Assembly: GCA_943356395.1 (NCBI GenBank)
Contig: CALRFC010000044.1
Span: 1-5,930, forward strand
Direction: 5' to 3'
DNA: 5,930 nucleotides
From: Candidatus Nomurabacteria bacterium
GTDB lineage: Bacteria; Patescibacteriota; Minisyncoccia; Phycocordibacterales; UBA9973
Shown here: positions 1-3,678 of the stretch, piece after piece
How positions within the stretch are numbered: position 1 is the stretch's first letter
How the letters are laid out: every line of letters begins with the position of its first letter
Notes under the pieces: generated by a model
Databases searched by the model: none
What the model saw: the letters and a program-made list of their open reading frames with translations, nothing else
What the model was told of the DNA's origin: nothing
Made by a program: the position numbers and the translations under genes

Positions 1-20
1 GAACGCTAGTGTCTTTTGTT

Positions 21-48
21 TTGAAAATAGGTTCTAACTTGGTACAAT
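21..48 (+). promoter_or_regulatory. Promoter-like -35/-10 pair upstream of a hairpin
   Basis: TTGAAA at 21-26 and TACAAT at 43-48 are separated by 16 bp, and the -10 box is preceded by TGG, an extended -10 feature. Transcription would start near 55, only about 16 nt before the perfect hairpin at 71-100. It could make a very short attenuated transcript, read through to the gene at 171, or be a chance match near the end of an upstream gene. The boxes are seen; their use is inferred. Confidence 0.4.
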
Positions 49-70
49 AGAGACACCAAAACAGAACTTA

Positions 71-103
71 ATGAAAAACCGACAAGCATCGGTTTTTCAT
101 TTT
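71..103 (+). terminator. Intrinsic terminator-type hairpin, perfect 12-bp stem
   Basis: Positions 71-82 (ATGAAAAACCGA) pair perfectly with 89-100 (TCGGTTTTTCAT) around the 6-nt loop CAAGCA, and T residues continue to 103. The A-rich 5' arm and T-rich 3' arm would let it work in both directions. It probably ends a gene lying left of the window. Because a promoter-like sequence sits just before it, it could instead be an attenuator for the gene at 171. Confidence 0.65.
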
Positions 104-125
104 ACGAGAATCACAGAAGAATACA

Positions 126-153
126 TTGACAAAGATTCTTCATCTGATAGAGT
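126..153 (+). promoter_or_regulatory. Possible promoter of the exported three-helix protein
   Basis: A perfect TTGACA at 126-131 is followed after 16 bp by TAGAGT at 148-153, which matches TATAAT at four of six positions. Transcription would start near 160, giving a leader of about 10 nt before the ATG at 171. The weak -10 keeps confidence low, but the consensus -35 downstream of the terminator is well placed. Confidence 0.35.
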
Positions 154-170
154 CTTAAAAAATCTAAGAC

Positions 171-1004
171 ATGAAAAATTTCTTTCACAATGTGCTCTGT
201 TTCAGTACCCTCTTCTCATTTTCTGCAACCGCTCAAAACCGTCCGACGATACAAAAAATGGATGCCACGGTTATCACAAGATATGATTCCGCGAAGGCGC
301 GCATCCGGCACGGCGAAGAATACAAGGATACGACGGATGTCATTATCGTCGACGCTTCAGTTTTGGTTGTCGGATCAGACGGTTCGATTGTCAATTCATA
401 TACAAAGGAAATCACGCTTGCCGTTCTCCACAATACCGCGTCGTCCGTGTTCAGCGATGAAGAAAAAATACGGCTTTGGCTCAATCCGAAGGATTCGATA
501 GCCAGATTTTCCGGAACAACAGGATCAGAGATCGTTACCGGACACTATCCGTTTTTGACGACGGAGACTGAAAGTTTCAATGCCGTGTACCGAATTAGAA
601 ACAACACGCTTGTTGTCAGTAAATCGTCTCCCTTCAAGGAGCAAGAACATTTTTTCTGGACATTCTTTTATGATATGTTTGGGAAATTTGTGTTCGGTTT
701 TATGTTGGCTATGATGGTGTTGCGTCGCAGAGAGTGGTGGAAAGATCTGTTGAATTATGCAAGGGAAAAACATTTTCCCGAAAATGTTGCTAAAATAATC
801 ACAATATTGGCAGTCCTTCTAATCTTTACCGGGCTGATATTTTCTACATTCAAAGAGCTAAAAGGACAGCCATACTATTGGCTCAACATATGTATTCAAA
901 TTTGTTTTGCGCTTCTGAATTTTGTTATTTTTTATTTTTTGCTTCCCGTCATTGAAAAAAGTTTGGAGCAGAAACGCGAAAAACGACGACTTAAATTGCA
1001 TTGA
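171..1004 (+). CDS. Exported protein with C-terminal three-helix membrane domain, unknown function
   Basis: The family is not recognised. The 277-residue product begins with a signal-peptide-like stretch: basic K2, a hydrophobic core around residues 4-18, and an A-T-A site that predicts cleavage after residue 21. Residues about 22-160 form a soluble, beta-rich segment that would lie outside the membrane. Three hydrophobic helices follow at about 161-184, 206-227 and 236-262, with basic R185-R187 after the first and a very basic tail (KREKRRLK) that should be cytoplasmic. The ATG at 171 is chosen because it gives the complete signal peptide; no Shine-Dalgarno sequence is visible. The gene stands alone between terminators at 71-103 and 1015-1042, so it is probably monocistronic. 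An envelope sensor or scaffold fits the layout, but that is speculation. Confidence 0.75.
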   Translation: MKNFFHNVLCFSTLFSFSATAQNRPTIQKMDATVITRYDSAKARIRHGEEYKDTTDVIIVDASVLVVGSDGSIVNSYTKEITLAVLHNTASSVFSDEEKIRLWLNPKDSIARFSGTTGSEIVTGHYPFLTTETESFNAVYRIRNNTLVVSKSSPFKEQEHFFWTFFYDMFGKFVFGFMLAMMVLRRREWWKDLLNYAREKHFPENVAKIITILAVLLIFTGLIFSTFKELKGQPYYWLNICIQICFALLNFVIFYFLLPVIEKSLEQKREKRRLKLH

Positions 1005-1014
1005 ATTAATTTGC

Positions 1015-1042
1015 CCCTCCCTGAATTCGGGAGGGTTTTTTT
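1015..1042 (+). terminator. Strong intrinsic terminator
   Basis: CCCTCCC at 1015-1021 pairs with GGGAGGG at 1029-1035 around the loop TGAATTC, and seven T residues follow at 1036-1042. It begins 10 nt after the stop codon of the exported protein. The next gene's -10 box starts only 5 nt after the T-run, so terminator and promoter are packed back to back. Confidence 0.9.
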
Positions 1043-1043
1043 C

Positions 1044-1052
1044 TGCTATACT
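1044..1052 (+). promoter_or_regulatory. Extended -10 promoter of the PCD-VKOR unit, predicted leaderless
   Basis: TGC (1044-1046) directly precedes TATACT (1047-1052), and the ATG at 1059 follows after exactly six bases. A start point seven bases after the -10 box would be the A of the ATG, so the mRNA should have no 5' leader. No convincing -35 box is visible, which is normal for extended -10 promoters. The same spacing recurs at three other genes in the window. Confidence 0.7.
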
Positions 1053-1058
1053 AACCTC

Positions 1059-1394
1059 ATGCAAAATCTTGCCGACAAGCGCTGTGTCCCGTGCGAAAGC
1101 GACAACGCGATCCCGATCAGAGAAGAGGAGCTCTCGTCTTTTTTGGACGAAGTCCCGTCGTGGAATCTTTCTTCCGACGGATCGAGTATCACGAAGACAT
1201 TCGATTGCGATGATTTTGTCGGCGCGGTGAATTTTTTGGAGTTCGTGACGGACATCGCGGAAGCGGAAGGCCATCACCCGAATGTGCGGATCGAATACGG
1301 CAATGTCACACTCGAGCTCACGACGAATTCGATTCATGCGCTCACGGAAAATGATTTCATCCTTGCGGCAAAAATAGACGCGCGCGTTTCTTGA
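1059..1394 (+). CDS. Pterin-4a-carbinolamine dehydratase family protein (PCD/DCoH-like)
   Basis: The family dehydrates 4a-hydroxytetrahydropterins to quinonoid dihydropterin in the cytoplasm and also serves moonlighting roles. The 111-residue product has the usual length and hallmarks: an N-terminal KRCVPC segment (residues 8-12), the active-site run EGHHP (70-74; His72, His73), and a C-terminal LTENDFILAAKID (95-107). The third pterin-site histidine, expected after the T-T before the LTEND segment, is Asn90; a histidine appears three residues later at 93. Activity is therefore uncertain, and no phenylalanine hydroxylase gene is visible nearby. The ATG at 1059 is preferred over an upstream TTG at 1011 because that one lies in the terminator and the extension is unlike the family. 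VKOR follows after 3 nt, so both are probably co-transcribed. Confidence 0.88.
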   Translation: MQNLADKRCVPCESDNAIPIREEELSSFLDEVPSWNLSSDGSSITKTFDCDDFVGAVNFLEFVTDIAEAEGHHPNVRIEYGNVTLELTTNSIHALTENDFILAAKIDARVS

Positions 1395-1397
1395 TAT

Positions 1398-1829
1398 ATG
1401 GAAATTCTCAATCAATTCGTTCCGGATATCCTCATAATCATTTTCGGCATCGCCGGATTCCTTGTCGCGCGATTCATCGGCAAGAAGAAAGAGAAAAAGA
1501 AAAAGCTTATCTGCCCGATGCGCGCCAATTGCGATACGGTCGTCAATTCGCGCTACTCAAAACTCTTCGGCATTCCGCTCGAACGGCTCGGCATGGCGTA
1601 TTATACGATTATCGCGATTACCCACGGCATCCATATCGCGTTTCCGGCGCTCTTTTCTCCGGAAACAATCCTTGCTCTCCTGATCCTTTCGACCGCCGCC
1701 TTTCTTTTCTCTCTCTACCTCATCCATATCCAGATGTTCATCATCCGCCAATGGTGCTCGTGGTGCCTGCTCTCGGCATTTTTCTGCTTGTCGATTTTTT
1801 GCATAACATTTTTTTCTTTTCCGTTTTAA
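1398..1829 (+). CDS. VKOR-family membrane thiol oxidoreductase
   Basis: Bacterial VKOR homologues reoxidise a periplasmic thioredoxin-like (DsbA-type) partner and pass electrons to quinone, driving disulfide formation in exported proteins. The 143-residue product has the family's two cysteine pairs: Cys39/Cys45, with the same six-residue spacing as the shuttle pair of cyanobacterial VKOR, and Cys120-Ser-Trp-Cys123 at the start of the last helix. YSKLFGIPLERLGMAYY (53-69) is the characteristic stretch after the first pair. Four helices are predicted at about 8-27, 66-87, 89-110 and 119-140. There is no fused thioredoxin domain or fifth helix, so a separate partner is needed. Oddly, a run of lysines (29-36, KKKEKKKK) lies where the periplasmic loop should begin. 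It is translated from the upstream gene's mRNA; no Shine-Dalgarno sequence is visible. Confidence 0.88.
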   Translation: MEILNQFVPDILIIIFGIAGFLVARFIGKKKEKKKKLICPMRANCDTVVNSRYSKLFGIPLERLGMAYYTIIAITHGIHIAFPALFSPETILALLILSTAAFLFSLYLIHIQMFIIRQWCSWCLLSAFFCLSIFCITFFSFPF

Positions 1830-1839
1830 ATTTTCCGGC

Positions 1840-1868
1840 TGGAAAAATAACGCCGAATCTGGTATAAC
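1840..1868 (+). promoter_or_regulatory. Promoter of tRNA-His
   Basis: TGGAAA (1840-1845) and TATAAC (1863-1868) are 17 bp apart, and TGG (1860-1862) precedes the -10 box as an extended element. Transcription near 1875 would give about 40 nt of 5' leader for RNase P to remove. The stretch between the VKOR stop and the tRNA holds no gene and no convincing plus-strand terminator, so read-through from VKOR is also possible. Confidence 0.6.
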
Positions 1869-1915
1869 AACTAGCGCAGAGCAAAGAGCGACAAAGAGGT
1901 TGAGAAAAAATTTAT

Positions 1916-1987
1916 GGAGGCATTAGTGTAGCGGCAACACTACAGATTGTGGATCTGTCATCATGGGTTCGAATCCCATATGCCTCC
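1916..1987 (+). tRNA. tRNA-His (anticodon GTG)
   Basis: A complete cloverleaf can be drawn. The extra G-1 (1916) pairs with discriminator C73 (1987), the identity feature of histidine tRNAs, on top of the 7-bp acceptor stem 1917-1923/1980-1986. The D stem is GTGT/ACAC (1926-1929/1937-1940) with GG in its loop. The anticodon stem is 1942-1946/1954-1958 with loop TTGTGGA, giving GTG at 1949-1951. The T arm (1963-1967/1975-1979) carries TTCGAAT. The variable loop has 4 nt. The next bases are CAA rather than CCA, so the CCA end must be added enzymatically. The last 18 bases, plus one more, are repeated exactly 197 bp downstream. Confidence 0.96.
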
Positions 1988-1988
1988 C
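1970..1988 (+). repeat. tRNA-His 3'-end direct repeat, copy 1 (within the tRNA)
   Basis: CGAATCCCATATGCCTCCC, covering the T loop to one base past the tRNA, recurs without mismatch at 2167-2185. Exact copies of a tRNA 3' end are what site-specific integration into tRNA genes leaves behind (attL/attR), but a decayed tandem tRNA copy would also explain it. Confidence 0.85.
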
Positions 1989-2034
1989 AAAATAAGAATT
2001 CGCCCCGTATCTGTTTGGGCGGATTCTTATTTTG
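1988..2034 (+). terminator. Long terminator hairpin after tRNA-His
   Basis: Positions 1988-2005 pair with 2017-2034 in an 18-bp stem with one T-G wobble (2000/2022) around the 11-nt loop 2006-2016. The GC-rich upper part (CGCCC/GGGCG) and the A-rich and T-rich lower arms (AAAATAAGAAT/ATTCTTATTTT) make it a bidirectional intrinsic terminator. It starts one base after the mature tRNA. C1986 and C1987 could also pair with G2035-G2036, so the hairpin competes with the tRNA acceptor stem. Confidence 0.8.
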
Positions 2035-2045
2035 GGATGCATAAG

Positions 2046-2065
2046 CATGTGAACTGCTTCACATG
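2046..2065 (+). repeat. 8-bp perfect inverted repeat in the tRNA-mscL gap
   Basis: CATGTGAA (2046-2053) pairs with TTCACATG (2058-2065) around CTGC. There is no T-run after it, so it is not a terminator. It could be a protein-binding palindrome or one arm of a structured RNA together with the hairpins at 2091-2112 and 2116-2183. Confidence 0.6.
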
Positions 2066-2068
2066 TGT

Positions 2069-2077
2069 TGGGATTCG
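2069..2077 (-). repeat. Inverted 9-nt copy of the tRNA-His T-arm sequence
   Basis: TGGGATTCG here is the exact reverse complement of CGAATCCCA in the tRNA (1970-1978) and in the downstream copy (2167-2175). As RNA it could close a domain by pairing with 2167-2175, enclosing the hairpins at 2091-2112 and 2127-2163. Confidence 0.5.
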
Positions 2078-2090
2078 AAAGCCGCAGTCA

Positions 2091-2112
2091 TGTTTTTTCA
2101 GCAGAAAAAACA
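2091..2112 (+). repeat. 9-bp A/T-rich perfect hairpin
   Basis: TGTTTTTTC (2091-2099) pairs perfectly with GAAAAAACA (2104-2112) around AGCA. On the minus strand it is followed by no GC-rich stem or T-run, so termination is unlikely in either direction. It is the third of four consecutive hairpins between tRNA-His and mscL. Confidence 0.55.
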
Positions 2113-2114
2113 GA

Positions 2115-2185
2115 CGAGGCGGGGTAGCGGAAATTCTTCTGCGACGGCAGAAGAATTATCCGTGACCGAATCCCATATGCCTCCC
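2115..2185 (+). pseudogene. tRNA-His-derived relic or tRNA-like structure
   Basis: This 71-nt stretch is collinear with the intact tRNA-His. GAGGC (2116-2120) matches acceptor bases 1917-1921, GTAGCGG (2124-2130) matches D-arm bases 1928-1934, and 2167-2185 is the exact 3'-end repeat. The acceptor pairing GAGGC/GCCTC (2116-2120/2179-2183) survives. The middle is replaced by a long hairpin: 2132-2142 pairs with 2147-2157 around GACG and extends outward through 2127-2131/2159-2163 and 2123-2125/2165-2167. There is no 7-nt anticodon loop and the T stem no longer pairs, so it cannot be a working tRNA. It is either a decayed duplicate or a structured RNA built on a tRNA scaffold. Confidence 0.5.
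2167..2185 (+). repeat. tRNA-His 3'-end direct repeat, copy 2
   Basis: This is an exact 19-bp copy of 1970-1988, ending 13 bp before the extended -10 element of mscL. If the pair is an attachment-site scar, the 197-bp interval is far too short to carry an integrase, so it would be a deletion remnant or a non-autonomous insert. Confidence 0.85.
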
Positions 2186-2198
2186 CGAAATGATTTTG

Positions 2199-2207
2199 TG
2201 TTAAACT
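2199..2207 (+). promoter_or_regulatory. Extended -10 promoter of mscL, predicted leaderless
   Basis: TGT (2199-2201) precedes TAAACT (2202-2207), and the ATG at 2214 follows after exactly six bases, the same spacing as for the PCD-like gene, the repeat protein and the DUF389 gene. TAAACT is a weaker -10 match than the others. There is no Shine-Dalgarno sequence. Confidence 0.6.
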
Positions 2208-2213
2208 TGATTC

Positions 2214-2513
2214 ATGCTCAAAGAATTTCTGGCGTTTCTCAAAGAATACAAGATCGTGTCGCTCGCCATCGCTTTCGTCATGGGTGCGGCGGCGACTAAT
2301 ATGGTCAATTCGCTCGTCAAAGATGTTTTCATGCCGGCGATCACGCCCCTCTTCGGTTCCGAATCGTGGCGCACGGCGACGCTCTCCATGGGCCCCGTGC
2401 ATATCGCCTACGGCTCCTTCCTCGCCGAGCTCCTGAATTTCCTCATCCTCGCTCTCATCGTCTTCCTCATCGCCCGCAAGCTTTTCAAGATTGATGGGAA
2501 GAACCATGAATGA
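2214..2513 (+). CDS. mscL: Large-conductance mechanosensitive channel MscL
   Basis: MscL is a homo-oligomeric membrane pore that opens under membrane tension and releases solutes on hypo-osmotic shock. The 99-residue product has the amphipathic N-terminal helix (LKEFLAFLKEY, 2-12), then a first transmembrane helix with the family's VSLAIAFVMGAA (15-26; compare DLAVGVIIGAA of E. coli) and SLVKDVFMPAI (33-43). A short extracellular loop spans about 45-68, and the second helix lies at 70-91, ending in the basic ARKLFKI. The chain stops at 99, against 136 in E. coli, so the C-terminal cytoplasmic helix bundle is missing. That part is not needed for gating in model MscLs. The start is fixed by family alignment and by the promoter 6 nt upstream. 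The stop codon TGA also forms the TGn element of the next gene's promoter. Confidence 0.93.
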   Translation: MLKEFLAFLKEYKIVSLAIAFVMGAAATNMVNSLVKDVFMPAITPLFGSESWRTATLSMGPVHIAYGSFLAELLNFLILALIVFLIARKLFKIDGKNHE

Positions 2514-2519
2514 TATATT
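2511..2519 (+). promoter_or_regulatory. Extended -10 promoter overlapping the mscL stop codon
   Basis: TGA (2511-2513), the mscL stop codon, is followed directly by TATATT (2514-2519) and then, after exactly six bases, by the ATG at 2526. The next gene can thus be transcribed as a leaderless mRNA independently of mscL. The -10 hexamer matches TATAAT at five of six positions. Confidence 0.65.
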
Positions 2520-2525
2520 TCTGAG

Positions 2526-3512
2526 ATGAAATCTCCAGAAAACAACAGAAGTGAGATGTCGGGTTCCGAGCAAAAAGTGAACGAATATGTAGAGCGTATT
2601 CGTGGTGGCGAGAACAAAGAATCAGTTACACAAGGATTACCAGCCTTTTTTCGTGATGCAATAGAGAAGAGATTGCTTTTAGAACAAGATAGAAAATCAG
2701 AGCAAAAAGAAATAGCGATTATACCACCCCAATATAGCGGACTCGATTCCGAATCACTAGATTTTATTTGGGATATACCAGAGTATCTTGATCCAGAAAA
2801 AACAAAAGAAGAGAAAGATCGGAAGCAGCGCGCCATTTCTTACTTAAAGAGACAAGAAGAAGAAAACAAACAAAAAGAGAACCAAAGAAAGGAAGATCAA
2901 AAGAAAATCGAGAAGATTCGAGAAGAGCTTAATTTACCCAAAAAAGAAAAACCAAACTTTGGAAATGACGAGCAACTGGAAGGCATCTATGACACCATGC
3001 AAAATATTGCCGGAGGAGCAAAAGATGGCTTGAGAGACGATTTCGAGCGAAAAGTACAAAAATATGTTGATGAAATTAATTCCGGCAAAGACAAAGAGTA
3101 TGTCCTACAGGGAATACCGGAAAAATGGAGAAAAATAGTTGAAGAAAAACTGGCAGGAGGCAATTCCTCTACTGAAAAAGAAAGCAAGAAAGACTTTGAC
3201 TCACTATCTGTCTCAGAGATAGAATCGTTCATGAAATCATTGCCAAAAATTCCAGTTGCGGAAGGCAGTCGGATGACCATTATTGACCCTAATCTGCTAC
3301 AATCAAAAACAATCCGATCTCTTCATGTTGGTGACAATATATATACTCTTTACGACAAATATGTAATCGCTGAAGTTCTCCCTGCGACCGCGGGTCAGAA
3401 CGACATAGGGCAAGTTAATCTAAGACTCAGTGATGGTAGGAGAGTAACCACTAATGTTTTAATGGACACATATCTACTGGAAGACATTAGGAAAATTTAC
3501 GAAAAAATTTAA
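2526..3512 (+). CDS. Lysine/glutamate-rich protein with two 34-residue repeats, unknown function
   Basis: The 328-residue product has no signal peptide or membrane helix and is probably cytoplasmic. Residues 17-50 and 176-209 are two copies of one motif, about 15 of 34 identical: K-V-x2-Y-V-x2-I-x2-G-x2-K-E-x-V-x-Q-G-[LI]-P-x3-R-x3-E-x2-L, most likely two or three short helices. Between them, residues about 90-135 are dense in K, E, Q and R and look like a coiled coil or charged linker. The C-terminal part (about 240-328) is less charged, with alternating beta-like segments (NIYTLYDKYVIAEVLP, QVNLRLSDGRRV) and a final helix. I recall similar repeats in other CPR hypothetical proteins, but this is memory, not a search. 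It is AT-richer than mscL, and its stop precedes a repeat-borne terminator. Confidence 0.8.
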   Translation: MKSPENNRSEMSGSEQKVNEYVERIRGGENKESVTQGLPAFFRDAIEKRLLLEQDRKSEQKEIAIIPPQYSGLDSESLDFIWDIPEYLDPEKTKEEKDRKQRAISYLKRQEEENKQKENQRKEDQKKIEKIREELNLPKKEKPNFGNDEQLEGIYDTMQNIAGGAKDGLRDDFERKVQKYVDEINSGKDKEYVLQGIPEKWRKIVEEKLAGGNSSTEKESKKDFDSLSVSEIESFMKSLPKIPVAEGSRMTIIDPNLLQSKTIRSLHVGDNIYTLYDKYVIAEVLPATAGQNDIGQVNLRLSDGRRVTTNVLMDTYLLEDIRKIYEKI

Positions 3513-3516
3513 CGCG

Positions 3517-3584
3517 ACCATACTGGAACGGTCCTTGCATAAGTCGAAAAATCCCACCCAACTTTTCAGATGGCGGGATTTTTT
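3517..3584 (+). repeat. Terminator-bearing intergenic repeat, copy 1
   Basis: This 68-bp unit matches 4280-4348. Both begin ACCAT, share CTTGCATA/TTTGCATA, and end in the same terminator; over 3552-3583 they differ at one base in 32. In addition, 3528-3540 (ACGGTCCTTGCAT) is the exact reverse complement of 4283-4295. The two copies bracket the Ig-like gene. This could be a genome-wide intergenic repeat family or a local duplication. Confidence 0.75.
3547..3584 (+). terminator. Intrinsic terminator of the 34-residue-repeat protein
   Basis: AAAAATCCC (3547-3555) pairs with GGGATTTTT (3575-3583), and CC (3557-3558) pairs with GG (3572-3573), interrupted by an A-C mismatch (3556/3574) that is a proper G-C pair in the second copy. 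The 13-nt loop 3559-3571 is identical in both copies. The T-run is at 3579-3584. Confidence 0.8.
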
Positions 3585-3612
3585 GTGTGAGAAAAGGGGT
3601 AAACTTTCTTGC

Positions 3613-3641
3613 TTGTGTTTTCGCGAGGGGGGGGGTAGAAT
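3613..3641 (+). promoter_or_regulatory. Promoter with G9 tract in its spacer, possible phase-variation switch
   Basis: TTGTGT (3613-3618) and TAGAAT (3636-3641, five of six matches) are exactly 17 bp apart, and the spacer ends in nine consecutive G residues (3627-3635). Slippage of the tract would alter the -35/-10 spacing, as known for porA of Neisseria meningitidis. The -35 matches consensus only in TTG. A second -10 candidate, TATTAT at 3666-3671, lies 7 nt before the start codon and could act independently. Confidence 0.4.
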
Positions 3642-3665
3642 TACGGTATTATCAAGTAATCAAAG

Positions 3666-3671
3666 TATTAT
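3666..3671 (+). promoter_or_regulatory. Proximal -10 box of the Ig-like surface gene
   Basis: TATTAT lies seven bases before the ATG at 3679, nearly the leaderless spacing seen elsewhere in the window, but without a TGn extension. Another TATTAT at 3647-3652 is a further candidate. No Shine-Dalgarno sequence precedes the gene. Confidence 0.4.
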
Positions 3672-3678
3672 TAAATAA

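Noticed and set aside
71..286. 71-codon open frame beginning in the hairpin
   Set aside because: Its start lies inside the terminator stem, it overlaps the signal peptide region of the gene at 171 in another frame, and the translation has no recognisable character.
1011..1058. Upstream TTG as start of the PCD-like gene
   Set aside because: It would place the first 16 codons in the terminator and promoter, and the added residues do not resemble the family, which starts close to the KRCVPC segment.
858..1415. Long minus-strand open frame opposite the PCD-like gene
   Set aside because: It crosses a terminator and mirrors the GC-rich PCD gene. It is a shadow of conserved coding sequence on the other strand.
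1831..1846. TTTTCC/GGAAAA hairpin after VKOR as a terminator
   Set aside because: The stem has only two G-C pairs and no T-run follows on the plus strand. The same bases better serve as the -35 region of the tRNA promoter.
1988..1990. Encoded CCA tail on tRNA-His
   Set aside because: With G-1 paired to C73 at 1987 the next bases are CAA, not CCA. Reading CCA would require shifting the acceptor stem and losing the histidine-specific G-1:C73 pair.
1988..2186. CRISPR array or IS element
   Set aside because: The repeats are only two and are tRNA-derived, spacer-like units are absent, and no transposase or flanking target duplication other than the tRNA 19-mer is present.
1947..2299. Two open frames over the tRNA and the hairpin region
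   Set aside because: They run through the tRNA, its terminator and the structured repeats, and overlap mscL out of frame. No protein-like composition is seen.
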